DNA from: Rhodamnia argentea
Lineage: Eukaryota; Streptophyta; Magnoliopsida; Myrtales; Myrtaceae
NCBI RefSeq assembly: GCF_020921035.1
Contig: NC_063156.1
Coordinates: 1,054,001 to 1,118,000, forward strand
Direction: 5' to 3'
DNA: 64,000 nucleotides
Numbering within the stretch: the stretch's first letter is position 1; each line of letters begins with the position of its first letter. Made by a program: the position numbers and the translations under genes. Under the pieces are notes generated by a model. It saw only the letters and a program-made list of their open reading frames with translations, searched no databases and had not been told where the DNA came from. Of the stretch, positions 12,838-24,716 are shown piece by piece.

Positions 12838-14043
12838 CGGAGATGTCCCATCAATATCCTCCGCATCACAAATGACCCTTCAATGGACCGTCACGACTCT
12901 TCCCTTGGCCCAAAGTGGAGTTCCCCAAAGTAAGATTTAATTCATCATATCTCCTAGCATAATGTCGGGCATCCACGCGGTTGCGCGGCTTAATGCATCT
13001 AATTTTAACTTATCTCATCGAATGATTAAAGTCCTCTCCAATAATTTCCCATGCCTCCATCGCTGATGTCATGATGGCCAGTTGCACTAATTCCTGCCCA
13101 AATCACATCCTCTTTGGCCCACGGTGGTTTAGAATAAGCGTTCCATCGTCAAGTGGAGTTCATGTTCCTTTTGCCTCACGTGTTTAAACCCTAGGTGCAT
13201 TTACGGGGCCAGTTTTGTTCGTCAAGTTTAACATTATTCTCGTTCTATTTTGGTGGAGGAAGCTCGAGCCTCTCTCCCATAAGAGCGGAGTAGATTCGTG
13301 GTTTCAATGATATCACCTTGAATGGCTTCACTGAAGTTCTTTGACACGAGCTGTGATCTCGATCGTTGGACTGTCTGGTAAGTGATGTGTGAATGTGCTG
13401 CACTGAGTAAGAAATTACATGTTTGGCATATCGATTGTCTAAAGACCTAATTATTACTTCCAAAGTGAATATTAGATCTCCCGTACTTCCGAAGTGAAAA
13501 TTGGATTTCGCGAGGTTTTGTATGGTCTTTACCAAATCAGTAGTCGTACCTTGGGAAGCACTAACACTCACCGGGGACTTTTATGTCGTGTTCGACACTA
13601 TCCGATACTCCGAATATGCTACTTACACATGATCAGTGCTCAAGACATTCCAATGATACTCAAGTCCAGCATTCCGCCATTTCGACATGCACGGAATCAA
13701 TTTTAAGCATTTTCCATAAACTACGGGTCAAAATATAAATTTATTAAAAATATATTTACTTAAGTCATACACCCAGCCACCCCAAAATTAACACACCCAG
13801 CTAGCCCAAAAAACAAAACTAATTGTGAATCCCTAATAGAAAAAGAAGAAGAAACCCGCTGCTAATATTTTTATATATACATGATAATTCATAATATATA
13901 TAAAATGTACATTTAATATACAATTTGTCCCAACGTGTCGGAATTCTCTATTTTCGAGAAATGTCGTATTGGCTTGTCAGAGTTATTTAGGCCATACATA
14001 TGAAATAGATTTGTTCATCAAATAAGTGTGTCTCGCGAAAATC

Positions 14044-14653
14044 GAGAAAATTATAAAAAAAAGTCTAAACCTATTACAATTGTGCCAATCCAGTCATAAA
14101 TATTTTTTTTGGCCAATTGATTCTTAAAAATTTTGTATTTGTGCCAATTCAATTCATCCGATCAACTTTGATCGGTCGGCACTGATGTGGACACGGTCAA
14201 ATGCTGACCTAGCAAATTTTAATAATATGTTCATATTTTTACATAATTTTTATTTATTTTATATTTTACTTTCCTTTTTTCTTTTATTTTTTTTTCTCCT
14301 TCTTCATCTGGCCGATCGCCCAAAGACCGCCTGGAGGTGAGGACCGGTGAGGTCGACCTAGCCTGCCACTAACGAGGGCGACCTAGGCCAACTATGATGA
14401 GGCAGAGCCTCACTAGTACGACCCTCGGCTCTGGATCGGTGACAGGCTGGAGAAAGAAAGGGAAGACAGAAAAAGATAAAAAAGATAAAAAAAGAAAAAA
14501 AAAAAAAAAATAATTCAAAAAATATTGAAATATTATTAAAAATTATCATTTCAGAGACGGCAACACCACATTATTGTCGGCTGGCCAAAGCTAGTTTGAT
14601 GACATGAATTTTCACTAATGCAATAAGCTTAAAACTTTTCTAGTAATTTTCTC
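14044..14653. mobile_element. Mutator-like inverted-repeat element (copy C)
   Basis: Left end GAGAAAATTAT and right end AGTAATTTTCTC are inverted. The left arm contains the family phrases TTTTGTATTTGTGCCAATT and CAATTCATCCGATCAACTTT. The GC-rich core carries GGCCGATCGCC-like sequence. No clear target duplication is seen. It is absent from the second ERF block, so it inserted after the duplication or was lost from the other copy. Confidence 0.6.
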
Positions 14654-16812
14654 AAAAAAAAAAAAAAAATCAAACTGCTGCAACTTTCGAGCCATCATTC
14701 TTAAATAAGCTGTCTCTCCCAATTTTATGAACCGTTATAGATGTGTAGCGTGTCATCAAACACACGCATTACGACACATGGCAATATTATTGCAACATAA
14801 TACAGCTAGATTATGGTTACAATTATGCCAAAAGAAGTCTTGGCTAACTATTAGCTCCATTATTTGATTTTTTTTTTCATTTTACGAGCAGAAATGGCCT
14901 TCGCAAAAAAAAACAAAAAACAAAAAAATTCATCCTTGAACCCCACTATCCAATTAACATGAAGAAATCATCACAATTTTACCAAATAAAGAGGGCAAAA
15001 GTAAAACAATTACCGACACTTTGTCTCTTTCTTGGTGACATTTGATCTAATCATTGTATTCGTTCATATGTTGCTTTGCCACGTGTCCCTGACCAAATTC
15101 TTATTTAATTTCCGTACGTGTGAATAGTTACATAATTCCACTTTACAATGATGATATATGTTTTACCTTTTTTTTTTTTTGGGGGGGGTCGAAAACATAT
15201 GTTTTACTTCGCGTCAAATGTCTTTTTCCTTGTCCTTGGATTGGTCAAAGGTCCCTCTCATGATGCAGAGCATTTGTTTTTTTCCTAATAGTATCAAATT
15301 TCCCTAATAAGCCGATCCTAAAACTCACTATTGGATAATATTCCAGAATTTACACTTTCTTTCTTGGCTGAAGAAGAAACAACGGAACTCGATACTTGCG
15401 CTGTTCCTCCTACTTTTAACTCCTTATAGCACGAGACCCGTCAAATTTGGCAAAACGCTACCCATTCTTGATTTTCTTCTTTTGAATCTCGGGTGACAAC
15501 TGATGTATTCAGGATGCACGAAATCACACCCCCAGAAAATTATGATTTGTGCTTTATGTGATTCGGCGAGTCTCTATTTTTCTTCATATCGTTAAAATCC
15601 ATTGGTATATCCTCGAAAACAACTGTCCTGGGGTCATCTAGATAATTATCTCTTACTGTTTTTGGTATCTCCTCTATTATAATGAGACTCATGAGAAACT
15701 ACCGTGAGTCGTGACCACCGGTCGTGTAATTGGTATAACCAGAAGATCTAAACATGCAAAACCACAAAAAGAAATGGTCACAAATGAAGATCAAGTAAGC
15801 TAAAGTTGCTTGTTCTTAGTTTTATTGTTAGCCCTTCACTGGCAAAAGGGATTGACGCAGGAAAAGCTACCTTATAAGTGTGCATAGTGTAATGCACCGA
15901 TGCAAAGTTTTCTAAAAAAATAAATGGATAAACACGCGATAAGTGTCATAATTTTTATACAGTACTCACTTGTGTGTCATAACTTTTTCTTTTTTCGTCC
16001 ACTCGAATAGTCACAATTTTCAAAAATCATTTACTTCAGTAATATCGACGATTTGTCTTGCCAAAAAATTCGACGCGGCATTAATTTATTGTAGAACAAA
16101 AATAGGCAAATGATAAGTTAAAAAAGTTTGTTTGGAGATTTATTTGAAGAACCCTGAATCAATTTGAGAAAATAGGGGCAAAGTTCTGTCCAAGTTGGCA
16201 AAGTAGGGGAAAAACCCTAACTTTGCTTGCAACCAGAAACTGGAGTTCTCAAAACAAGCGTGGGAGAGGGAGAGGGAGCAGGGCGTCCGCCGGTGAAGAT
16301 AGTCACTCATGCGAACGATTTTACACCAATTTGACACTCAAATAAGCGCCATATGCAAGTTATGTCACTTTTGATTTTGATGTTTAAAGCCAAGGAACCA
16401 AACACAACGCGTTTTACAAGTGACACCTTTGTCAAAGACGTGGGAGGATTCGACCCGATGTGATTGCTGAGGAAAAAGAATCAGAAAGTCGTTTGGAACC
16501 AACTTTAGAAACTCTTGCATCGAAAATGCAGATGAAAAGAACAATGTTGATTCCATGCATGAGACCTAAGTTGTTCGTCCTTACAAACCTCGGCGTTTTA
16601 TTACAAAGGTACAAGACGTAGCCGTGTACGCATGACAACTCACAAACCAATCAGCTGCTGATAAAATTTCAGCCACAAACCAGGAAATTCCACGTCACAG
16701 TGATATCCTATTGGCATTTCCATTTATTCACTCGTCTATTTTCTTAAATTCACTCCCGCAGCAATATACCTTTCCTACTTCTGAAGTGACTGCGTGAAAG
16801 ACTTCGTTCTTG
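14654..16812. other. 3' flank of ERF copy 1, no gene seen
   Basis: AT-rich sequence without a supported gene. Much of it is related to 21120-23340 in the second block. Homopolymer runs occur at about 14654, 14911 and 15168. Confidence 0.55.
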
Positions 16813-17478
16813 TCATGGATGATTCCACAGGCCTTCTGCATTGAGATATTCCGTTGATTCCTGCGGCAGCGGCGGGCTCACGAGCATTCCCTCCGCCATG
16901 TCGGCCAACAGGTTCGGCATGTTCAATATAGCATCCTCATCGATGAACTCTGGCCCTGAAGCTGCCATGCGTGCGTTTGAGTCCATGTCCATATCCCGCC
17001 TCGGGAGCCTCGAAGCCGCTGCTCTGGATGCGGCGGCCCGTATGTCAGTTGGTGACGTGGAAGGCGGAATGGGGTATGTGAGGGCCGAACTTGGGAAGTT
17101 CAGGAGGACGCCAGGGCCTTTCAGGGCAAGGGCTGCGACGTCATAAGCGGCCGCGGCCATCTCCGTGGTAGGGTAAGTGCCGAGCCAAATGCGCGTGACT
17201 TTACGCGGCTCTCGTATCTCGGACACCCATTTCTTGCCGCGAGACCGAATGCCACGATACTCCGGGTGTCTCCCAGAGACCCGAGGATGATCGACGGGTG
17301 ACCCGGAAGTGCCGGGCAGTGGGGAGCGCTGATTCATGGCAACGGCGGCGGGAGAGGCGCGTGGGGAATGTTCCGGCGTGCGAGGAGGAGCAGACTCGAG
17401 AGGGTGAGGTGGTGGAAGAAGTATCATAGGGTGGAGTGTTTGGTCGACATGGCCAAGATTAGAAGGCTGATTGGCCAT
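16813..17478 (-). CDS. DREB-type ERF transcription factor, copy 1
   Basis: Intronless gene of 221 residues, transcribed right to left. One AP2 domain spans residues about 73-129 ([19 protein letters not shown], then [10 protein letters not shown] and [12 protein letters not shown]). Val and Glu in WVSEIRE occupy the two positions that distinguish DREB from ERF types. The C-terminus ends in an LWNHP box that resembles the LWSY motif of ERF group III, and the acidic segment before it is a likely activation region. Such proteins are nuclear regulators that bind DRE/CRT elements, usually in stress or development; the specific targets are unknown. The N-terminus is Pro/Ser-rich and 18 residues longer than the paralogue at 23377-23988. 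Both proteins start with MANQPS, which supports this start codon. Confidence 0.92.
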   Translation of the reverse strand: MANQPSNLGHVDQTLHPMILLPPPHPLESAPPRTPEHSPRASPAAVAMNQRSPLPGTSGSPVDHPRVSGRHPEYRGIRSRGKKWVSEIREPRKVTRIWLGTYPTTEMAAAAYDVAALALKGPGVLLNFPSSALTYPIPPSTSPTDIRAAASRAAASRLPRRDMDMDSNARMAASGPEFIDEDAILNMPNLLADMAEGMLVSPPLPQESTEYLNAEGLWNHP

Positions 17479-19435
17479 TTAGCTAATGCAACCACAAGCA
17501 CATGGACAGACATGATGGGGTTAAATCCTAGCAATATATAATCTGATGTCCAGGACATAGTGTGTTAATAAATGAACGGGTTCCTCTTTGGGAAAATGGT
17601 GGTAGGGTTTTGTGACGTTGGCTAATGAGAACAAAAAATATTTACAAACTAAAGATAGGGGAAACGAGGGGAATTGGAGGAGCACGAAACATGGTTCTTT
17701 TGATGGAAGGACATATTGGTTTACTCGCTTCGTTGCTTGGTTCCATCTCGCGTGTTCCTTTTATTCGGTCTAAGTCATATCGGATTTGATTAGAGTCGAT
17801 TCGATCAGATACGATAGGGAAGTGGATGCCAAGGTGAGTTGAGTCGAAGTAATCTAGCTTGGTACAAGGGGGCAAATAGACGGCGAATTGACATTTTTAG
17901 TCCGTTTTTGAGAACAAAAGGATCATTTCATGAAGAATTTAAATATGACATGAAGCTTCATGGTAGGGTCAAATCATTCATGAGCTATAAACTCGGAGTA
18001 AGCAGTCCAAGCGTGAAATTATTTTGCACGTATAAGTAATGTAGAGAGTCAAACATATCTCGTCTTTTTTTTTTTTTGCCGAAAAAACATGTCCCATTTG
18101 AGGGGCAGTGATTACTGCAATTTGTTGGTGCCAAGCGACGAAGAAGATAAAAAGTGAAACAAAAAAAAAACATGAAATTTATAAATCGTTGCGGTCCAAA
18201 ACTAGAAACTGCGGTTGGGCATTCAGCCATCTTTTGTTTTGGAGAAAAAAAGAGAGCCAAAGGTCAGATTTTTGTGGTTTGTCCTTGTACACAAAGAGAT
18301 GTGTCCTTTCTCTAGTACTCGGATGTCGGCTGAATCGTAACATCTTGTGACTGATTTTATAGGTTTGATTGTTCCCTTGGAAGGGACGTTTGTTGAATAT
18401 ATGGTGCATCTTTACAAGGGTGCTGAAACTTTTATGACATGACAAGATTCTAAAACTTACCATCTTTAGATTTGAAGGTCACTTCCTCAATAATGTGTTA
18501 GCAGGAGTAGCTAATATGCTCTTTTTTTTTTTTTGGTCCAAAGCTAATATGCTCTTTAGAAGCATAAGATTCCGACAGATTAATCTCATGTTGCATTATG
18601 CTGTTTTATCCAACAAAAAAAATCCCAAACGAGGTATAACGTATTCAGAAGAACTTAATCTATCTGTACAGTTCGCCAAATTAGTAACGGGGCAATTGCC
18701 CTAACATCTTCATTACATAGAGGGCTACCACACATGGGATTGGGAGTTAATCGAATATTTAAACGGTCTCTTTAAACTCCTTTGCAAGGACATATTTAGT
18801 CGACCAAACGATACCGAGTTGGATTTTTTTTATTCCAATTCATTTTTTGTCGATACGAGGTAGATAGGGTGAGAAAATACCATCCATCGCGCTATGCCTT
18901 GTGTAAACATGGAAAGACAGACGAGAACTGCTGATTGTGGAGGTAAAAGTGGGCTTAATATAAAGGCAAGTGAGGTGAATTAGCACACAATTACAAGATT
19001 GACCTCTACGCAATAATTTAGTAGCGTTTTTTTACGTTTGAAGGATACAATAACTTGATGCCATAATATTCTTTTGAAAATACTTCTCTAACAGTACTGT
19101 TAGAGATAGAACAATCTTAACCGTAAATCCACACACCATCATTACGTATTTTGCACAAAGCACTCATTGATTGAAAGATCATGTTGTTAGAAATAAGCGA
19201 TATCTTGTCGGACTGTCGTGCTATCTGCTTCATTTTCTTTTTACTCGAAAATGGATGTGCAAGTGTTTTTCGTATTTTGGGAAGTAAGAATACGTGGGAT
19301 TCACGAATGAAGAAGGCTGGAACATACATGGGAAGTTTAATGAAGTAGTTTGGAAAGCAAAAGCACAAGTGAAAACTGTGAAATGGAGGGGCTTTCTGAT
19401 GGAATGATTTCTTCATTACATAAACGAGTATCTTC
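17479..19435. other. Upstream flank of ERF copy 1
   Basis: No supported gene. Pieces are related to 23990-25545 (distal to ERF copy 2) and, at 18755-19080, to 31970-32235. Short open frames here are not conserved between the blocks. Confidence 0.55.
17535..17540 (-). promoter_or_regulatory. Probable TATA box of ERF copy 1
   Basis: TATATA lies about 57 bases upstream of the minus-strand start codon, inside a palindrome-like AATATATAAT. The position is short for a plant gene, implying a 5' UTR of about 25-30 bases if it is used. Confidence 0.4.
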
Positions 19436-19639
19436 TAGGCCTTTGTTGACCGACATAGTGTAAGAAGATTCTTATTAGGAGCTCACGTGGACTTCTTCTG
19501 TATCACTGTACCAACTTCTCAGGCTTTATTTTAGCCATACGATACAACTAACACCTGTAGACCACAACTCACAACTACCACCTATTGATCTAGAACCTAG
19601 TTGATGTCTAGACTACTCTAAACGAAAATTGACCCCTGA

Positions 19640-20772
19640 TCAATTTCTCTCAAACTTTGCTTGTGACAACGCTTTAATAAATATGTCTGCCACTTAATCT
19701 TCCGTCCTACTATATTTAAGCTCGATCTCTCCATTGCTTTGCACTTCTCGTACGAAATGATATTTGATATCGACATATTTAGTTCTCCCATGAAAAATGG
19801 AATTTCTTAAGATGGCAATTGCGGACTTGTTATCACAAAATATCGGAGTAGAATTCATCTGTGTTTCTCTAATGTCTTCTAGAATTCTCCGAAGCCACAT
19901 TGCTTGATTGGTAGTCGTAGCGGCTGTGACGTATTCAACTTCCACTGTAAACCGTACTACTGAGTCTTGCTTTTTGGATGCCCACGAGAATATTCGGAAC
20001 CCTGAGTGAATGCATTACCAGTAATTCTCTTCTTGTCGTCAATTGGACATGCCCATCCACTGTCGGTGTAGCCAATGAGCTTAGTGCTTGCACTTGGCTG
20101 ATACCAAATGGCATAGTCTGTTGTTCCTCGTAAACATCGGAGAATTCTCTTTGTAGCTACAAAGTAAATTTGACTCAAACTCTGTATGAACTGTGATAGT
20201 AGACTTATCGTGTACATGATGTATAGTTATGTAGCAGTTTGATAAGCGCCAATTAGGCTTTTGTAAAGGGAAGCATCAACTGTTTCTACTCCGTCCTTCT
20301 CTAATAGTTTCTTGTTTGTCACGAGCGGTGTTGTAGTTCATCTTGACCTTCTTTGGGAGGTTAATATTTCTTCTGTGAGATGAAAATTCCTTCATCTTAG
20401 TTGACTTCGATGCTAAGGAAGTAGTGCATCAAGCCCAAGTCTGTCATCTCGAATGTTTTCATCATTTCTTCTTTGAATTCTTGAATCATCTTCTCATTGT
20501 TCCTTTTATATATGAGATCATATACATAGAGAGACGATGAGAGTGTCGGATTTACCTTAGGTCTTGATGTGTAGCATTGGCTTGCTAATGCTCCTCCTGA
20601 ATCCTTGTTTTGTGAAGTATTCGTTGATTCTGCTATACCAAGCATGTGCTGCTTGCTTTAACCCGTAGAGGGCCTTTTTCAGCTTTAGAACTTTTTCTTT
20701 TTGGCCTTTGATGTTAAAGCCTTGTCGTTGTTTCATGTATATTTCTTCTTGAAAACCGCAAAAAAAGAACAC
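19640..20772 (-). mobile_element. Decayed Ty1/copia retrotransposon pol fragment (reverse transcriptase and RNase H)
   Basis: Read on the minus strand, it gives in order: reverse transcriptase pieces (LKKALYGLKQAAHAWYSRI, LYVYDLI, FEMTDLGLMHYFLSIEV), DEGIFISQKKY, RILRCLRGTTDYAIWY, GYTDSGWACPIDDKKRITG and the RNase H end (TPIFCDNKSAIAILRNSIF, HGRTKYVDIKYHFVRE). These are standard copia pol landmarks. It is a pseudogene: several frame breaks and stops interrupt it, and the catalytic YVDD motif reads YVYD. Gag, integrase and LTRs are not visible, so this is a 5'-truncated remnant about 1.1 kb long. It lies exactly between the two ERF-bearing duplication blocks. Confidence 0.9.
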
Positions 20773-23376
20773 TGGAGATGTCCCTCCAATGCTTTCGTAT
20801 CTCTAAGGATTCCTTTTCGCTTTTGGAACAGTGCCCAAAGTGGAGTTCCCCCATAGTAGATGAATTCCCCCACAGTAGATTCAATTCATCATGTCTCTAA
20901 GATTCATGTTGCGCGGCTTAATGCACCTAATTTTAGCTTATCTTAACTATAACGGGAATTAAGTACTACTTCGAAAGAGAAAATAAGTTTTCTCAATGTT
21001 TTATATGGTAATAATGTAATGATGAAATCTCAACCGCAAGTTTTATGAATAGCAAAAAAAATATAGAAGTCATGGTGGTGGCAGTATCCATCTTTGATCT
21101 CATACCTCGCATTTCATTGCCATATTGTTATACGGTCATGTTAATGGGACCCTTTGGCAATATAATTACAGCACAACATAACTAGGATGTGGTTACAGTT
21201 GTGGCAAACGAAATCTTTACTAACTATAGCCTCCATTATTTTGCTATTTTTTTTCATCTTATGAGTAGAAAAAGGCCTTTGCAAAAAGAGATTTCAAGCA
21301 TCCTTGAACCCCACAACCCAAATTGACAAGAAGAAATCATCAAAAATTTTACCAAGATAAAAAGGGGAAGAGTAGACCCAATGGCGGACATTTGTCTCTT
21401 TCTTGGTGACATTTGATCTTAATCATCGTGTTCATTGATATTTGCATATCTCTAAGTGGGTGTTTTCGAATGTCGGCCTATCATAGGCAGACCACGTGAA
21501 ACATCATATGTAGCTTTGCCATGAGCCCAAGAATTTCTTTCCACGTGTTAATAGCTACATAATTCCACTTTGGCCTTGTCCTTTAATGGTCAAAGATCCC
21601 TCTCATTATGCAAGCATTTGATTTTTCTCTTTCAACTTTTTCTTGAGGATCGAATCAAAAAATTTGATCCTTCCTGGTTTTAATGGGAGTTCTTCCTTCC
21701 AAATATATGCTCCCGCATTTAATTAATTTGCATGCTCGTTAATGAGCTGATCAGATATTGCCTAGCTCAATATTCCAAGATACTGCCGCATTTAAATGTT
21801 CATTTTTTGGCTGAATACTAGGGGTGAGCGATTTCGGGGTTGGTTTAGATTCTGGTTCTCTAATTTTTAGAACTTGAAACCTAATCTGTCACATATTCTG
21901 GAGTTGTTTTCGGGGTTTACCTAGATTTCACTTGTTTTCTTGATTGAACGATTGCCTTGAATCATCATCTTTAATGACTATTATTTGCTGTTATAATCCA
22001 CTGACCACAACTTTAGACGGTTGAAGAATATGAAACATTAATAAAATAAAAGTCTTAGTAATGTATATCGCTAAAAATAAAAGTTTAAACTAGTGACTTC
22101 AGATTATACACTCATAATCGGACACTATGAAATTTCGTATGATTGTGTAAAGACATATAACAAGAAAAGCACAAGGACTTGTTCCACCTGGAATCTTCTC
22201 GTTATAACTGGTTTCTCAATTTTTGAAATCTGAAACCTACTTTATATACCTAGAACCTACAATCGACCCCACTAGTTTGGTTTTCCATTTTACGCTGGAA
22301 CCATGCTTAATAATGGGATTCGATACTTGCTCTTTTCCTTCTACTTTTTAGAGCATGAAGTCTGTCAAATTTAGCAAATCCTAGCTATCTTTTGTCTTGA
22401 GAAGGGTTTGAGATACTTTCTCAAGGGAAATGCTTTTGTGACGATCATATTGTTCAATGACAGTTTGGCCATGTCATGCATGCCACAATTTTTTACACAA
22501 TTCCTTTTTTTAAACTGCTATGTGCTGGCCACAAAACAATTTGTGGCTGGCAAAGTGCTATCCACCATCATTTGGCAGTAGACGGTCACACTAACATTCT
22601 CCCTTTCTCAATTACATTGGTCCAAAAACTACCAATTCTTTTGTGTAAGATGGCCACGATTAACTTGTTTGATTTTCTTTCCCTAGAAAATTACAGGCAA
22701 CCTCCATTATCTTAGTTTCAATCTTGAGTGATGAGTAATGTAGCAAGGCGCACGACATCATGCTCCAAAAAATTATTCTTCCTACTTCATGTAATTTGAC
22801 GGGTCCTTTTTCACTATTTAGAGCGTTAAAATCCACCGATATATCATCTAATGTAACTATTCTGAAGTCATCCCAGTAATTATTTCTTATTATTTTAATA
22901 TTCTCCCTCTTGTGATGGGACGTATGAGATGTTATCGTCATATGGTAGTTTAATTAGTTAAACCAGATGATCCAAACGTAAGAAAACCACAAGGAGTAGT
23001 TACAAAAGAAGACGTAGCAAACTAAAGTTGCTTGTTATTAGGTTCATAGTTAGCCATTCGTTGGCAAAACGGCGTTACCTAGGAAAATCTAATCGCGACC
23101 GTACGTAGTAAACAGCATTAATTCAAAGGTTTTCTCAAAAACAAAGCACGTTTTACGAGTTATACACTAGTCAAAGACGAGTAATCAATGCGATGTGATT
23201 GCTGAGTAAAAGAAAACATCAGAAAGTCGTTGGAACAAACTTTAGAAACTCTTGCATCGGCTACATAAAATGAAAAACAACCAATCAGCTGCTGACGAAA
23301 TTCCACGTTGTGAAAAAGCGACAAACCAGGAAAATCCACGTTACGTACGTCTAGAGTGACAGTGACTTTATTCTTA
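20773..23376. other. 3' flank of ERF copy 2, no gene seen
   Basis: AT-rich sequence that is mostly the duplicated counterpart of about 12840-16800. Open frames here (for example 22476-22715) are not preserved in the other block. Confidence 0.55.
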
Positions 23377-23988
23377 TCATGGATAATTCCACAAGCCTTC
23401 CGCGTCGGAATACTCCTGTGATTCCTCCGGCGGCGGCGGGCTCACGAGCATCCCCTCCGCCATGTTGGCTAACAGGTTCGGCATGTTCAAGATGGCATCC
23501 TCGTCGACGAATTCTTGCCCCGAAGCTGCCATGCGTGCGTTCGGGTCCATGTTGAGATCCCACCTCGGGAGCCTCGAAGCCGCTGCTCTCGACGCAGCAG
23601 CCCGTACGTCCGATGGTGAGGCAGAAGGCGGAATAGGATACGTGAGGACAGAGCTTGGGAAGTTGAGGAGGGCACCAGGGCCTTTCAGGGCAAGGGCTGC
23701 GACGTCATAAGCAGCCGCAGCCATCTCCGGGGTCGGGTAAGTGCCGAGCCAAACGCGTGTGGCTTTCCGCGGCTCTCGTATCTCGGACACCCATTTCTGG
23801 CCGCGAGACCGGATCCCGCGATACGCCGGATGTCTCCTGGAGACCGGTGGATGATGAGCAGGCGAATTGGCAGCACCGGGCGGCAGGGAGTGCTGATCCA
23901 TGGTAGCGGCTGCGGGAGAGGCGCGTGGGGAATGTTCCGGCGTGGGAAGAGCACACTCGAGAGGGTGACTAGAAGGCTGATTGGCCAT
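23377..23988 (-). CDS. DREB-type ERF transcription factor, copy 2
   Basis: Intronless gene of 203 residues, the paralogue of 16813-17478. The AP2 domain spans residues about 56-112 ([38 protein letters not shown]) with the same DREB-type Val and Glu. The region after the domain ([16 protein letters not shown], then [10 protein letters not shown]) and the acidic C-terminal segment ([22 protein letters not shown]) are nearly identical in the two proteins. The main difference is about 18 residues missing near the N-terminus (after MANQPS). The frame is intact, so the copy looks functional. The reading frame is kept while flanking DNA has diverged, which suggests purifying selection on both copies; this is inference. 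Confidence 0.92.
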   Translation of the reverse strand: MANQPSSHPLECALPTPEHSPRASPAAATMDQHSLPPGAANSPAHHPPVSRRHPAYRGIRSRGQKWVSEIREPRKATRVWLGTYPTPEMAAAAYDVAALALKGPGALLNFPSSVLTYPIPPSASPSDVRAAASRAAASRLPRWDLNMDPNARMAASGQEFVDEDAILNMPNLLANMAEGMLVSPPPPEESQEYSDAEGLWNYP

Positions 23989-24348
23989 TCATCTAAGACA
24001 AACACAAACACATGGACATTGATGAAGGTGTAAAATACAAACGATATTTAATATGGACGCGTTGCTCTTTTAGGCTTATAGTGGTAGGGTTCTCTGATGT
24101 TGGCTACTACCAACGAGAAAACATTAAAAAGTTCAAGATAGGGCGAACGAGGGAACTCGCAGGAGCCTGAAACGTGGCCGTTAAATGCGGATGTATCGCT
24201 GTTCATGGATTTGCTGCTGAGGCTACAAACATGCAGACGTACGTACTTGTCTGGGATACAGCAACATAGTCTTTATTTTCTCCTTGTCCTTTTTAGGTTT
24301 TCTCGTGATATAGTTCCGCCTAATTTATATCAATTTTAATAATCTAAA

Positions 24349-24716
24349 GGGATAATGACACATATGATCTCTAAACTTTGACTCAATATGCAACGTAATT
24401 CCTGAATTTTTAATTTTTTTGTAATGTTATCCTCGAACTTTAACCTAATGTTCAATATGATCCATGAACTTTTCATTTATTCAATGTGGTCCCTGGACTT
24501 TAGTACATGTTCAATGCCAACCTTGAACTATATGAAAATATTCAATATAGTCATTTCATTAATTCAAATTCAAAGACAATATTGAATATTTTCACATAGT
24601 CCATGGATTAAATTAAACATGTATTAAAAGTCAGGAACTATATTGAAAACATTAAAAGTCCATAAATCATATTGCACATTGATTCAAAGTTGAGGAATCA
24701 TTTGTGTTATTTTCCC
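24349..24716. mobile_element. Inverted-repeat MITE with perfect 9-bp target duplication
   Basis: A 368-bp palindromic element flanked by TAATCTAAA at 24340-24348 and 24717-24725. The left end GGGATAATGACACATATGAT pairs with the complement of the right end (GGGAAAATAACACAAATGAT), and the pairing continues along the arms. It encodes nothing. The 9-bp duplication suggests mobilisation by a Mutator-like transposase. Confidence 0.8.

Larger units (their letters stand above)
12838..19430. repeat. Block 1 of a tandem duplication carrying an ERF gene
   Basis: Block 1 and the block from about 20770 to 25545 share many collinear stretches outside the ERF coding region. One is the GGAGATGTCCC / CCCAAAGTGGAGTTCCCC region (12841, 12910 versus 20775, 20834). 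Others are the GGTTACAATTATG / GGTTACAGTTGTG stretch (14814 versus 21192), the ERF 3' flank GATGTGATTGCTGAG (16456 versus 23192), and CACCATCATTACGTATTTTGCAC (19125 versus 25273). The boundaries are approximate and the distal end is rearranged. A Mutator-like element at 14044-14653 is present only in this block. Confidence 0.7.

Noticed and set aside
16841-17146. Plus-strand open frame opposite ERF copy 1 (and 23462-23710 opposite copy 2)
   Set aside because: It is the antisense shadow of a GC-rich coding region; its repetition in both copies follows from the conserved ERF on the other strand.
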